From NCBI GenBank assembly GCA_020086605.1, contig JACBWW010000016.1, positions 9,521,219-9,585,218 on the forward strand: a DNA stretch of 64,000 nt, read 5' to 3'. This stretch comes from Lanius collurio (Eukaryota > Chordata > Aves > Passeriformes > Laniidae). Positions 32,257 to 46,720 of the stretch are shown one piece after another. The notes under the pieces are model-generated. The model was not told the origin of the DNA and did no database searches. It saw nothing but the letters and a program-made list of their open reading frames with translations. The position numbers and the translations under genes were made by a program. Positions within the stretch are counted from its first letter, which is position 1. Each line of letters starts with the position of its first letter.

Positions 32257-35133
32257 GGGCTCACCCACTCAGGCCAGGCTGCGCTGTGCCCATGGGGCTG
32301 CCCAGGCCGAGCTCTTACTGAGCAGAAACACAGCCACAATCACAGCAACCAGGCCAAAGGGCTGTGGCACAGCTAATGCAGGAGGTGCCAGGTGCTCTGA
32401 AGACCACATTAAGTCCATTATGCTGGGTTAATTAATGCAGAAGATTAGTGCAGAAGACTTGGTGGCGATGCAGAAGGCCTGTGATCCCCTGGGTCCTGCC
32501 CAGGCCAGGGGAGGCTCCAAGGAGTGGCACAGGTAGGCTTGGGGCTGCCCCAGGGTGATATTCAGTGTTTATTTTACAGGGAAGCTGCTGTTATGGATGG
32601 AGTGAGTGCTGGTCAGGGGTTCTGCTAGGTTGGTTAGGGTGAAGCAGTTGCCCCAGTCCCTCTGCCCTCAGGAGAGCCTTTCCTGCTAGGTGCAGCCTCC
32701 CTCCCTTTCTCCCTCTGGGCAGGCCTTACTCCAGCAAGCCCTGAGCAGACTCAGTCACTGGCATTTACCTTTAAAACTACAATAGCAACATGTGTTTGCC
32801 CCCTTGGAGCATCCCATTTCCAAACAGGGCAACTAGTGTGGTTTGAGTCCAGTGCTGCTCTGCTGGGTGGCGTGGGTGGCTGGGGAGGCAGCATGGACAC
32901 AGCACAGGTGGCAAGAATGTTCTTCACTGGGAGAAACTCACAGGTGTTTTATTGGTTTAAGTGTGTCTCCTCCCAGAGCAAGTTGTAGTTAGTGGTGTGT
33001 CTCAGGGCACCACTGCTGGGCCACGGCTCAGACCCAAACTCCCTGAAATGTTTGTGCATGACTGCATGGGAGGGTGTTCCCATGTCCCCAGCCCTTCCTG
33101 GATGAGTACCAGCTGCTGGTTTGGGTGAACTGCAGCTACCCATGGGGAAAAGTTATGGCTTTAAGGTGGGGAATTGAAATGAAGAAGAGGAAAAGAAGAT
33201 TTATCTGGGGAGAATCAGAACAGGCTACTGAGAGGTTGTGGAGCAAGTCTGAAGATTGGAAATATCTCTCTCAATGTTATTACTGTGTGCCATTAAAAAT
33301 GCATTGTGCATATTACATGACCCATTATTCATGAAGCAGGTTCCATACCTTTTGTTTGCCAGAGTAACAGTAGAAAGGGTAAGGAGAGACACTGGAGCAC
33401 ACCTTTGTTTCTTTCTGTAAATTTTTAATGACACCTCTAGCTAACCAGTTGGTGAAGCTCAGTTCCTGCATAAAAGTGGAAAGGCAGAGCTATCTACAGG
33501 ACAACTAAGCCTTTCAGAAGCTAATTTGAGCTTGTGTTCATCCACACCAACAATGATTAAATTACCTATCAAGTGTGCAGAGCTATCAGGATTCAGGGCA
33601 TTGAAAAACAAGGTGAATTTATCTGATTGATTTAAAAGACATAGGTGGAACAAGTGGGTTATAAAAAGAAAAGGTCTATTCCTTATAGATATTATAGAAG
33701 TACTTCTCTGGCAAGATAAAGAAGTTTTACTTTGCTTCCAAAAGTTGTTTTGCCTGCACAGAAAAAAAGTTTATTAGTCATAATCAAAATGCTTTATCCA
33801 AATCAGTTAGCAGGCTGAATTAATTCATGAGGCAGAAACAAAGCACCTTATTAGGTTCCATCTGTATGCCAAACAGAGATGTTTAAAATTAAAATATGCA
33901 AACATCATCTGTGTTTTCTATACAGTCAGTTTCCAAAAGCTAATAGTAACACTCAGATTGCATATTGCAACACAGTTAGAGAACAGCTTTTCTGGGTCTT
34001 GCTCCTTCCTCAAGCAAAACATTTGTTGCAGTTGATGGGGGGAGGGAGGAAGAGGTTTCTAGAATAAACCTTGGGTGAAAGATTGCGAGACTCATGCAAC
34101 CCTACTTGCAAGCTGTGCTGCTGTTGCATGTTGCCAAAGGTGTGCTCCTCAAGTCTCTGCATTTTCCGTCCATAAGAGAGAAAAACCAAACAGGTCAGTT
34201 GTATCAAATTCATCTCCAGCATAACCCCAGTTCACATCAGGAATGGATTTTGCCTTTACTATGTAAGATTTGGGTCTTACTCTAAATAGTGAAACACATC
34301 CCAGCATACAGCCCTTTGAGGGAATTCTGATTTAGAAAAGCACTGAAATATGCATGTAAGTCAATGGAGTGTGTCTCTAGTAGAGACCTTACTAGATGCC
34401 TGCTCAGAGTTAAAATTCCAGAGATTTTCCCTGCTGAATCCTAGACCTTATGCCATTGCTGAACCACATCCTGTCTGTCTATTTTCACCTGCAGTGGAGG
34501 TGGCTTCTGAGAATGCCAAGGGTATTTTTTTTTTAATTGTCAATAGGCTAGTGGTAGTTTCCAGTATTTTTTCCTCTGAGTAATAAAGCAGACTAAATAG
34601 ATTTCAGACATGTAATTATCTGTAATGCATTATAAGGCATGTAAAATGATAGAACCAGATTTGAAAATATACTTGTGCATCTAAAGCTGCAGATTATGTC
34701 TGATTGTGCATTGGATATGGATATCTGGTTTTGTATATGACTTCTTTACAGGGGAAGAAAAATAAGAAAAACCCAGCATAGGAGTCTCAGAATGTTTCTT
34801 GAATTTGTGTCACACCAGTTTGTGATACACGCAACATACTGACTGTAAAGAGAGAGCAAGTAAATTTGAAAGAAATGTTTCCTACATTACAAAAATGCTG
34901 GCTACACCTTGTTGGAATAATGTTGCCCAACAGATTTACCTGGAACATGTGATAAAACTTTCAAGTAAGTTGAAAGCAAGCCACTTTTATGTGCTTATTC
35001 CAACAAGATGCTTCTCATCTTATTTTTGTTTTTTTTTTTTTTTTTTAGTAGAGGTGACATGACAAAAGAATACTGAATAAGGTAAACATAGAAGAAAGAT
35101 AATGTAACAAGTATTGAAATTATTTTCTTTTAG

Positions 35134-35416
35134 TATCATCAGCCAACTTTCTGACACATGTGGGATCTTCCAGCCAGCTGGATACTCCAGTGCATGGGGT
35201 ACATCCACCCCAGCTTACCCAGGCTCAGCTTCCCAAGGCACTGGCAGCATTTGCTGCAGCAGTGCTGGGCTCCTCTGCCGCTCAGCTGCTGGCTTGTGTT
35301 GCCAGCTCCCTCCATGGCACACGGGTCAGAGGTGGCTCCTCTGCCAGCATGCTGGCACTGGCTGGCAGGAGTGCAGCACAGCAGGTGTTGAAAATGGCCA
35401 AGATGTTCCATTGATT
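35134..35416 (+). other. Unidentified open stretch with splice acceptor (possible terminal exon)
   Basis: A pyrimidine-rich tract and acceptor (attttcttttag, ending 35133) is followed by about 93 open codons to a TGA at 35414-35416. The frame is alanine-, leucine- and serine-rich, including LAAFAAAVLGSSAAQLLACV, and an ATTAAA poly(A)-like signal follows at 35443-35448. No upstream exon, start codon or family was recognised. The other two + frames and one - frame are also open here, which weakens the case. It may simply be GC-rich low-complexity DNA. Confidence 0.2.
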
Positions 35417-38386
35417 TAGTTACTGTAATAGGGGCAGCTGGCATTAAAGGGAAATTGTAATCCTCTGAGGTGACAGTTCATTATGTTATAGAACTTATGT
35501 TTTACACTTCCCCCCCCCCATGAATAATACATTCCTAAAACTCACTGATAGACTCAATGAGTGAGTTCAAAGGGGAAAAAGAGGTATCAGTGCAAGAGAT
35601 AAGAAGCTAACTCCCAGTATTCAAAATAGTACACTCATCTGAAAAGAGGCAAAAATATGTTTTCAGTATTTCATATAGGAAAGTTTAATGTTGAAGAGCC
35701 ACAACAAGTGAGTGGTATTTCATTATGTGGTCAGCCAGAAAAGATTAGATATTACTTTAGTCTACATTGCTTTCAGGAACTGCTTCTAGCAATTGGCTTT
35801 AACTGATTTAAGCCAAGGGATCTTATGTTGCCTGTCATACCTGCTAAATTTCCAATTTCAAAAGCTGTCAGCTCTGCCTCTACTATTGCCCTTTGCCTCC
35901 CTGAAACACAGCAACACGGATAGGCAGGCAGGAGGGTGAGACCCAAAAAAGGGAATAGGTGAAAAATAGTCTCGATCCTCTTTATGTAGCTGTTCTAAAT
36001 CTTTGAGGTGGTGCAGGAATGATGGTTGCAGGTGTAGACATCCTTATTGCAAACCTGAATGTAGTCAGGGAGCTTAGACCTTCTGGACCAGGATGCTCTT
36101 GCTAACACTGAGTAATAGTGAGTGTGAGTCAGGGTGCTGTCACCTCAAGCTCTGAGAGCAACCAGCTGGGTCTTCCTGTGTGCTTGTGCTGGGCTTTGTG
36201 CTGCAGGGGCCTGACCTTTGCTGAGCTCTGCTGTGTACTCTATATATCTGCTGTCAGTAGGTTTTGGAATTATTTGTGTGTTCAGTAGCTTAAATGAACA
36301 TTAATAGCAATTGAGAAGAGTCTCCTTCCTGTGTGATATTTCCACTATGGCTGAAGTGTTTTGCTTGTGAGCTCCTCTACTGAGCCAGGTAGCCTCACTC
36401 TCTCCAGCTTGTCATCTGGGCCTGGTTCTGGCAGGGCTGACTGCTGTTGTTCCCTACAGGGGTTTGGCAATCTTTGGATTAATTTCTGTGGCCAGTTGAG
36501 GTGGTGAGGCCGTTTGCCATCTCTCCCTTCATCCCAGGCGAGGGGGGTGATGTTCCAGCGGGTGTTTCCTTCCCAGTTTCCCCAGCCCAAGTTGCGTCAC
36601 AGACCCTTGCAGGGATGGAAAAGAACGGTTGCATTTATGGGAGGAAGGGGTTTTATGCAAGTGGGGTGAGCTCTGTCCTCTCTTACTTTTCCCTAAATTC
36701 TAAATATCTCTGTCTGAAACATTACTCACTGTACCCTGGGCAGACATAGGGCCATGGAAGAGCATGTGCCTGCTTAAGTGTGAAGTGCCTCAAACAGCTA
36801 GGCACCAAATAATTGCAGAAGGGGAGATGTTTGACAGTTACTTCTCTCTTCTAAGACTGCTGTGGTTTGGTTTTTAACTGTGGCTCTTTCCACTTGCCAT
36901 TTGGATGTTGGTTTTGTTCCTCTGCATGTTCAGTTGCTGAAATCTCATGTTTGAGCAATTTTTTCTGTGAACTTCTGCATGTTGGAGAAGGCTGCCACAG
37001 CCTTTGTATTGATGCTCTGGCAAGGTTAAAAACTCCAGTTTTGTCGATCTCAGTAGCGGCTGGAGAGACAAGATGCTCTCTGCAAAATGCAAGCATAAGG
37101 AGGCGTGGTTCTCACCCAGAAAATGTTGAATCCTATGGGTCCCATACAGTAAAGAGCAACACAAAAGGACAACTGCACTGGCTGAGTTGGGTTCTGCCAT
37201 TGTTCATCTGAATCAGGGGAAACATTGCAATTAAGCAGCATGACTGAATGTGCAGCATGAGTTACAGTGAGGGTGTCTATTGGTGCTGGCAGTGAGAGTC
37301 TCCTAAGTAAATGTTATTGCCCTCTCTCCAATCTGCCTTCCTGTTAGATGTGTGGTGGGAATTCAGCTGACAATCACTGAAGCTCCCTGAGAGCACAAGT
37401 ATTGGCAGGTGAAACAGTCTGCAATGGTGGTACCAGTGCCCCTTGACCAGAGAGGCCTGGCAATCCTGGAGCTCGTGTGGGCTTTGTTTTGCAGTGGAGC
37501 AAAAAGGGTAAAAAACCCTGCCAACAACAACAACAAGTTGTTTCCTTGTACTTCATTTTCCTGACTAGTGTAGAAGCCAGCAAATACCAGGCCTTGCTTT
37601 CTATCAAAAAAGCTGCTTCTCTTTCTCCGGCCAGGCTGCAGGCATTGCTGTGCCTGTTCCCTGCTGCTGGGACTCAGTGCCATGCATCATTCTGGCCCCC
37701 CATGCTGTGAGGGGGTAAGTGTCACCACTGTGTGAGAGCTGGTGGCAGTCAACTTTGCCAAGAGCGGGCTCCTGCCTGTGGGCCTCCAGGCAGGCCAGGG
37801 CATGGCAAACACAGGCCTGTGATGGTGCAGCCTTGTTCCTGGCCTGACACATATCTGGCCCGTGTTTTGGGTGCTTTGTTTCCTATTTCTTCAATCCCTT
37901 TATTCCAAAGGGGTGCTTATATGTATATTGACAATAAAGGGTGGTAACTGAAATCACATTTATGGGCTAAAGGAGCTAAAGTGCCCCTTTAGCACAGCCC
38001 ACAGTAGCCAAGGATGTGATAAAATCTCTGATCGCCTTGATGTTGCAGCTTCCCAGCCATGCTTATGAGAGGTTTTATGTTTTCCACAGCATAAAAAAAA
38101 TATTTTGTCAACTTAAACAAGTGTAAAAGAGCCTAATTCCTCATCTGTCATTAAGAAGGCTTTTCATTTTTAGCTCTGTAAAAGGCCTTGTTCATGGGAC
38201 TGAGAATCTGACTTAATTTTATATGATACCCTGAGGACTGAAACTCACTTCTGTTAGACAAAAATAAACTAAACTGCACCTATATGTAAAGGCTGGTCAG
38301 AGCAGAGGAGCAGGGGAAACAGGGAAGAAGCCATCAGTATAAGAAAGTCATGGGCCAGAGGAGATTGTGTTTAAGTCCACCTGTCC

Positions 38387-38680
38387 ATGGCATATAGAGA
38401 CCCGCTAGGGACTCCTTGTGTGTGTTTGCAGTCCCATAAACTTGAAAGGGAAATTTCAAATAGGGTAATTGCACATCTTGCTAACAGTGGTGCTCGGTTC
38501 TATGTTGTAACAGTGGTTAACAAAGAGGCAGAGGAAACTACCACAATATTGAGAGAAAATGCATGTGCAGCAAGTGCCTCTGGCACATCCAGGCTCTGGG
38601 CAGCAATAGCCAGAAAGGTCAGGCTCCGGATTTATGACATGGTGCTGGAGCAATTTGATTCCTCCACAGGAAACCCTTAA
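38387..38680 (+). other. Unidentified 97-codon open frame
   Basis: ATG at 38387 (TCCATGG context) opens a 97-codon frame with balanced, protein-like composition (e.g. REISNRVIAHLANSGARFYV). Inside it a ttgcag acceptor (38431) and a weak donor, AAG|GTCAGG (38617/38618), would bound a 62-codon exon in phase 0. I recognise no family and see no promoter. It could be a chance frame, a decayed pseudogene or an exon of an unknown transcript. Confidence 0.15.
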
Positions 38681-41600
38681 ACACCTTGAAGTGGAACTAT
38701 AACCTGATTATGACTTGGGAGATGGAGTACTCAAATGCATGCTGTGATCTGGAGGAAGGAAACCTAGGCTGAACTGACTCAGACACTCACAGCTAAGAGC
38801 ATGCTGGACTGACAGTAATTAGCTGGGGAGGGAGGTGTGAATCCCTGTCAGTGGCTGGTGGGCATGATGGCTCAGAAGCCTCTAGGTATGAGGAATATTG
38901 ACTGTAACATGTCTAAAGAGTTTCCTTGGCAGGGAGAAACCTCAAATGGCCTTTCTGGATTTATTGTTGCATTAGGAGGCTCTGCATGCTGCTGTGACAC
39001 TGAGACCTGAGTTTATCTACCTTACCATGAATACAGAGAAGTGTCTTTCTAGGACCCCTCTAAAATAACCTTAGTTCTTGAACCTGTGATATGTTACTGG
39101 GAAGTGTCTTGGCCTCTGGTAATGAACTTGGAATATTTTCAAGGAAACATATGGCCAAAGATTCATCTCTTTCCTAGTGCTGGTTTAATGATCATGATGT
39201 TGAAACCAATCTGTAACTCCCCTTTGGGAGGTGTGATGTTCCTGCAGCTCTGTGTTATCAGACTGATTGCAAGCTTAGTGTCTAAGTAGTTTTCAGGGTT
39301 ATTTTTCTGCAGATTCACACTAAGCCTGTAGGTAAGCTGTCTACAAGGTTGGCTGCTGTAGTGGTCCTTCATGACCAGGAAAGTTCCAACACCCCTGAAT
39401 TTCCAGTGGGGTTGGGAGACAGTGCATTAGAGGTAGGTGTACGTGTGGATCAGTATGTGGCTTGCTGGTTTTTCTTGCTCTAGGCAAAATTTGTTGACTG
39501 TTCAGAGGGCATAAAAGCCCCAGGTGTCAGGTGTTGTGTATCTGATGAAAAGATTCACTTGTGGAAAAAGACTCAGCAAAATGTTACTCTTGTACTTCTC
39601 AAGTGCTGTCTGGGTTGTGCTACAGGCTCAGTTATTTTAAGAGAGGTGGTTAAAGAGCATTGCTATGAATTTCCGTCCCGAAAGAATAATTGTGTTCTGT
39701 AAAAATTTCTGCCAATTGAGTTTGGCCCTGAATGGTCCAACAAACATATTTCACTAGGGTTTTTCCTGCAAATATACTGTTCTTCCTGCAAATATATTAA
39801 ACAAAATTCTGTGTTTTTTCTTTTCTTCTATGCTTGCTTGGTGAATGCAGAAAAGAACCTCTTTTCCCACTCCTATTCCTTCTTAAATGCTCCCAAAATG
39901 AATGCACATCAACTCCCAGAATGAAAATATTGGATAGAAGGAATATCCATAGGTTACTGAATGGTGCTGAAGTGCTTTCCCTCCCTCTCCCAGTTTGCAT
40001 AAGCAAGCTCTGTGACTGCCAAAGCTGTACCTGACTGATGATTTTTAGCAGGAGAGAGTAGATGCACACGAGGAATTGACAGTTGGGCAGGGAGGGACCT
40101 AAGAATTGAAAACTGAAGCAACTTAAACTAGTCAAACTACCTTTCGGTTGCTTTCAGCCTTCTACAAAGACTGTTTCTCTGCCTAGGTGTGTGCTTTAAA
40201 TACATGTTTTTTACTGGAACTCTAATTTCTAATTAGCTGGGCAAGAGAGATGGGAGAGGAGTGGGCAGTTCCCTTCCCTTCCCTTGGAACAGTGTCTGCG
40301 TTTCCAAAGCTGCTGTTGGCTGAGGGCCATGGAAATGGTGCTTGCAGAAAGCAGCCCCAATATTAGAAGCCAAGAGCTTTGGAGGCTATGTCCTGAAGCA
40401 ATAAGCTCAGTAATTTGTTCTACAGGTAACAGCCCTTTTCAAGTGTCTTCAGAGCAGGAATGTATGGATCCGTTAACGTACTCAGCAGCAATCCTCAGCC
40501 CTTCCTCTGTCATGTGGTGAGCTGCAGGCACAGGAATGCACGTGCACGCACAGTCTGACTGTGCATCGCGGCACTTACAGCTGGCTTTCTTCTTGTGGGT
40601 GAAACCTTCACGCACACTTCTGGTATCTGGGCACAACACGAACAACCTTGCAAAGTAAACACATCCACCTACAATTTTTATTTTCCCAAATCACTCCTTT
40701 AGCTAATGTTTCAAAGATACATACGCACCACATCTGGTGCAAACCAAATATTTTCAGTCTGTTGGATCCGAGTCAATATTTGCCCAAGGTATTACAAAGA
40801 CGGTCATGAAGCTGTGACTAAAGGTAAAAGTGCCCTGGTTAAGGATTTGTCTTGGGCTTACATGTGAACAAAGGGACACAGAACTTTGTGATGGGGCATC
40901 TCTGCACAGGACACTGCTCCTGTGCTGATGGTGCTTGTGGCTAGTTTTAGGTGGCCCCCTTCATAACTGGTCCCCATGTGCTTGTGCAGGCAGGGCTTGA
41001 CTCATCACTGGTGCTGCTGGAGGACTGGCACTGCTCATGCACCTTCTCTAGCCCTCTGGGCATTCCCCTGGGACAGCCAGATGTGATGGAGATATTTGCA
41101 GAAGGGCTCCTTACTGAAGTGAAGGTGGTGAATAAATCAGTGCATTCTGTCATGCTAGCTCTGCTCCTGTTTCAGATTTTTGCACCAAAGTGTTTATTTT
41201 GTGTAACTTGTGGGTTCCTGGTGCCTCTGCAGTCTCTGTGTAGGCTTCCTGCTGACAGATGTGCTGTACTTGCAGTCAAGTTGTGGAAGTTAGCCTGTCA
41301 GAGCTGAATCAATCCTAGAAATGCTGTTAAATCTGATTTGCCTTTTGGTCAGTTGAGACTCGCTTGGGTAAACAAAGGTCAAATCTTTAGTTTCTTTTTT
41401 GGTACTTACACAGTTCTGTGTATAGGCAAACTCCCACTGCCCCAGGAGCATTTTGAAATTGACTCACATGTGACAGATTTGTCTTACTCTAACTGAAATT
41501 AAAGAGCCCGACTGTAGGATGACCTACATTTAATATGTCATATTTAGGGTAAATCTGAGTGGTCTGTGCTCTAAACAGAACTGAACGTGTTTGCAGCTCT

Positions 41601-44600
41601 GTAACTCAGTCAATGATGTGTGGACTGCCTCTAACCGATACAGCAAGAGTCTCACCCCTCTGGAGGGGTGTCTCTGCAGGCTGAGCTTTGCAGTGATCAG
41701 TCTGCTGGGGAAGAACGGTCGTTTCCTGGTCACTGCTGGCTACTGGAAAGGCTGGGTCAGTTGGTGTTACTCTCATCTTCAGTACTTCTACTGAATTCTG
41801 TGTCGCTCAGCACATTTTGGCTTTGTGCTTATAACAGCTTCTGTTTTTTGCTTTGTTATTCCTCGAGACCAGGAACTAACATAACACAAAGGCCTACTCT
41901 TAAACCTTCCTGGAGAAACAACTCTTGCTAAGTAGCTGTACCCCTGATTGTGGTCAGCCTGAAATTCATTATATTAAACTGGAAGTGACATATCCAGTGC
42001 TGTAAAAAACCAGTAAATCCTCAGAAACCAGGGGTGAAGGATGAATGTGTTCCTGGTCAGAACCCAACGTTAGTGGAGAAGGGAGGTTATTGTGTGACAG
42101 AAGCCTCTTTGCCATGGGATTACATCCTGCCTGAACACTCTGTGGTTTGGGGTATGGGTTGCCCCAACTAGCAGAACACACAGAGTAGGGTTTGACAAGT
42201 CCTCTCCTCTTTTGTAGCAGGTATTTATTTCAAATTCCTTTTTTTGATCTATTTGTTGCATTTAAAAAGCAGAATTGCTTAGTGCTCTTTTTATTTTTTG
42301 GATGGGAATGACTTAGCAGTCATTACAACCTTAGAGAACTTGTTCACGGTGATTGGTGTATGTTATGAGAGTATAGGAAACACTGTGTTTAAATGTTGCA
42401 AAAGAGTTGCTGTGGGCCTGTTCTCATTTGCCTGTAACTGTCAACAAGATAGGTTGAACTCTCTTATGTCTGTGCTTGACTTGTTATGTTGCTGTTTGTT
42501 TGGGTTTACAGGCAGTCACTGCAGTTCAGGCATCTTTGAGAATGAGATGTTGGGAAATGTCACTCTCGCTCTGTGTCCTTCTCCTTATGAAGCTGCAGTT
42601 CCCTCTCATGGCACATTGGGTGGGACACTTTCCCTTCTCCACACTCCTGTTTGCTGGGCACCTGCAGAATTGCTTTGTCCCAAGGTGGGGAAAAAGCACC
42701 TGAAAGAGTTCATACCTCTCAAGCTGCTGTTCTGAGATGGGCACTTTGTCTCTTCACTTCAAGGTGTAAGGCAAGGAAATGAGACCTGGGCAAACAAGGG
42801 AGTATGGACTTTCCTTAATGACCATGCCAGTTACCTCTACCTCATGCTTGTACCTGCATGCCTGTGAGTGGTGTCTGGATGCCATCACTGGGTTTGCTTG
42901 AGCAAAGAAGTGGCTCTCAGCTACGTACCAGGCAATCAGCTACTGACTTGGGACTGGCACAAACACCAGAGGTCTTTTGACTCCTGCCATGTTGGTGATG
43001 GGTATTAGTTTGGTGCTTCTGCTGCTCTTTAATTGCTCTGGGACATTGGGATCAAGCCTGTAGCAAACATCTTGGGTTTAGTATTGGAATTTTACCAACC
43101 TGCAGCTCCTACTGCAAGCTGTGAACACACAATTCATGAAGGTTTGGTGGAGACTTTCAAGGGCTCTGCAGCTAAATTGCCTTACTATGGTTCTTTGCAT
43201 CCAGGAGGCACAGGTGAGAGCAGTCAGGCAACCTCCCGAGTCCTACTCGTCCTCTCACAGCCTCAAAACACCCAGTGCCACAGTTAGAAGGGTAGGTTCT
43301 GATTAAGAAGTGGGCAAACTTACAGTGTTCTGTGATGGTAATAACACTGAAAATACTGTGCTGTATTTACCCAGTACTGCAGTACAGTACCCAGTACTGC
43401 AGAAATAACAGATATGCAGCAGTAAAAAATTAGCTAAACACTTAATTAGAGATATATAGAACTGAGTGGTTGAGAGAGAATACTGCTTTCTAGAAGTAAT
43501 TTCTGAACTAATAACCTAAATCTAAAGAGAGAAGTGATTTCTGAGTGCACTCATGAATTATGCTGCTGTGACAGGACATTATGTCCCATCTCAATCTGTT
43601 TAATTCTTAGAGGCATGCTTTGCATAAACTAACAGAAACCACACTAGTTATAAAAAAAACAATCCTAACACACTAAAGGACTATCCTTTAAGTAGGACCT
43701 CATTACAACCTTACATATTGATAGAAATATAATTCTGTTAGTCCATTAAAAGTGTAAGGACATTTTCTTGTGCCTCCACTCACAATTGCAGCTACATGTG
43801 GTTTCAGGAAGCCTAATGCAACAGTCAGATTAAGTGCTTTCTTGCCTATGGCTATTTTACTGGAAATCCTGGTAATGAAGACCTCAGAATAACCATTTGT
43901 GTCAAAAAAGCATGTTTTCAGTGCTTCCACCCTGGAAAGGGATGCAGTAAGAGTCTGTTTCTCTTCTATTATTGATTATTTATTGTAGTTCTCACTAGAG
44001 GATAGAAGACTAAGACATTCTGTCTCAAAATGTCAAACCTTAACCTTTGTGCAAACTTTCTGAAGTTCAGCAAGCTGTGTGAAAATGGGCCACTGTGATT
44101 GAATAACGCTAATGTGGAAATAGTCAACTCCCACACAATGCTGTGTTTCACCATCTGCAGCAAGGCCTGGCTCTGCAATGGTTTCACAGGTCTGTGACGC
44201 TTGCGCAGATTTTGTGGTGGTTCTCCTATTTATAATTATTACTGTACTTAAAGAAACATCTGTACTGAGATAAGCAGTACATATCTGATACATAGATGCA
44301 GATAACATAACTACACTTTGGTGCTGAGCATTCAGCTGTCCAGCCTGACTTCATACCCTGTATCCATCAATGCTTTCAGAAGCAGATTCTCACCCTACCA
44401 CAGGAGATTTCTTTCTTTTCTTTCTTCTCTCCTAGATGGGTTCTCTGGCATTTGGTTGCATTAAAACATATTTTGTGACTGTGTGAATCAGATCACTCTG
44501 TAACTATGACCTACCCTCCTTATCACCCCACAGCTCCACATGCTCTGATGTTCTCTGCCAATTCTACAGGCACAGACTTTTAGCATGACAGCTTCTTCCC

Positions 44601-46580
44601 CACACCCTTTCTCCTCACTGTGAGCTCATCTCCCTCCTGTGTGAAACCTCTGTTATCATCCTTCTTTTCTTCCTTAAACCTCTGCTGATGTTTGTTGTAG
44701 TGCAGGGAAAGCACCTCCACAGATGTCTTCTCTCCTCTTAGGCTTGCGCTGCTGAAGTTTCCACATGTCACCTGGTGCTGCCCCTTCCTTACTCCTCTCT
44801 CTGAACAAGTGTTAATCCCAGGCAAGTTCAGTACCAACTGTCACAGACACACTGTAGGTACCTCATCTGTTGTGCTGATGGAATTCATTGCATGAAAAGT
44901 GCCTCCACACGGATGGCCTGGATTAAAAAACCACCCCCAACAGCTGCCTGAAACCAACCTACCATGAACCAAGAACTAATATCTACCATCTTTGCTCATA
45001 GTCAGCCCCATTTACTGCTGGATTTCACTTGGAGGTTTATTCATTCAAGCTGGTTTTCAATACACTTAATGTGCTCCCCTGTTATTTTTGTCCTCCCTAA
45101 TAGAAGGGTTAATTTTTAGTAAGAATACCTGATAGAAGAAACTCAAGATTTGCTATCTTACTAGTTTGTAGTAACAGCCTCCACCCCATGCCCAACCCCC
45201 ATACATTTATATCTTGCTTTGTCATTCCTAAAGAACCAGAACTACTGGGTTGTAGTAGTTAACCACATGGCTTAGGCTTCTTTGGACCATCTCTCATACC
45301 CTCTTTTACCTTTTACTACTGCAAACATACTGAAGTTCATTGTTGCGTTGATTTTGGAAGACTCTTAAAAAGTAACATTATTTGGTCTAGTCCATCCTGC
45401 TTGCTTTCTTGTATAGCTTAAAACAGTCCATTTTACCAGAGTGGCCACATTATCTTCTCCCCAAGAGCCAGTTACTGTTAGATGGCCTCAATGAACAGCT
45501 CTGAACTAGAGGATCTCAAACTCCCAAACATCTGACATGTAGCTCTGTCCCAGCCATCAGTTCCCCTTACATCTGTAGCCTTGTCTTCTTTGATGGGCAG
45601 AATGGTTATAAATAGAGAAGATGGATGAAGTGGCCCAGATTCCTCAAACAGCTCAGAATTCACTTTTGAGGCCAGAGCAAATGGTCTGCTTTTAGTCTCT
45701 TTTTATTTCAAAGTGCTTGGCCTCAACATACTTAACCATGTTCAAAACTGAGTCTAAAGGTTGCAGTGGCTGTATCTACAGATATGACCCAAATCTGGTG
45801 GTGATTACTTATGAAAATCAGACCTAGTTCATCTGTAACGTTTCTGTTTGGTGTGCAGCCAAGTTTACAGTATCAGCAACATCAATGCAAAGCAACTGAT
45901 ATGGAAAAATATGATCAATAGACCTTTATTTTTCTTCCAGCTCTGGATAGGGTTAGGCAAAAGAGCAAGGGAAGGTATTACAGCATCTGTTGCCAAAAAG
46001 TAAGCAAATACATTTTAAATTTCAAATGCATGTTCCACCAGAAGGGGATGTTCCTTTGCAACATGGTGGGATGCCTGTTACCAGTTTTGGTAGAAGGTGT
46101 GACCATGAGTGTAGGTACCAGGAGCTCAGAGTGTATTTCTGGCTCTGCATGTGACATAGTCCATGTGTCTGCATGAGTCACTCCGCTCCCCTTTCACTTT
46201 CTTTTTCTGTGAAAAGGGGTTTAGCATCTGTGAAAAATGCTTTGAAATTGATGATCAAACTGCCAGTTGATAACCATTCTAAAAGAGACTGCTAATGGTA
46301 AGGAGCTCACCTCCATGCACGTAAACATTCCATAAGGAAACCATTAGCTCAAACCAAAAAAATCAGCAAATAAAAATAAACATGATCCTGTGAAGTCATT
46401 GATCAGTTTGATCCATCTTCAGTGGTGGTCAAAGTTCTGAAATTAAACACTTTCTTACACCAATTATTAAAAGTAGGAATGAATCTCTTTTTTTCGGAAA
46501 AAACCAACTTCCCTGAGGCTACATTATGAAAAGTAATGGCTTTGATAGGTAACAACCTATAGAGATCCAGGGGCTATTAT

Positions 46581-46720
46581 TTGGGGATTCTTACAGAGCA
46601 AGGAATTCTGAACAAAGCTGTTACTGCACCAGTTGATAATATAATGACATTTGGGGATTCTTACAGAGCAAGGAATTCTGAACAAAGCTGTTACTGCACC
46701 AGTTGATAATATAATGACAT
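46581..46720. repeat. Exact 70-bp tandem duplication
   Basis: Two directly adjacent copies, 46581-46650 and 46651-46720, are identical at all 70 positions. Each starts with ttggggattc and ends with ataatgacat. No differences separate the copies, so it is either very recent or an assembly artefact. Confidence 0.98.

Noticed and set aside
31522..32376. 284-codon + strand open frame and 213-codon - strand frame
   Set aside because: They run through the minisatellite. The unit spacing of about 35 bp rotates the frame, and both strands are open because of composition.
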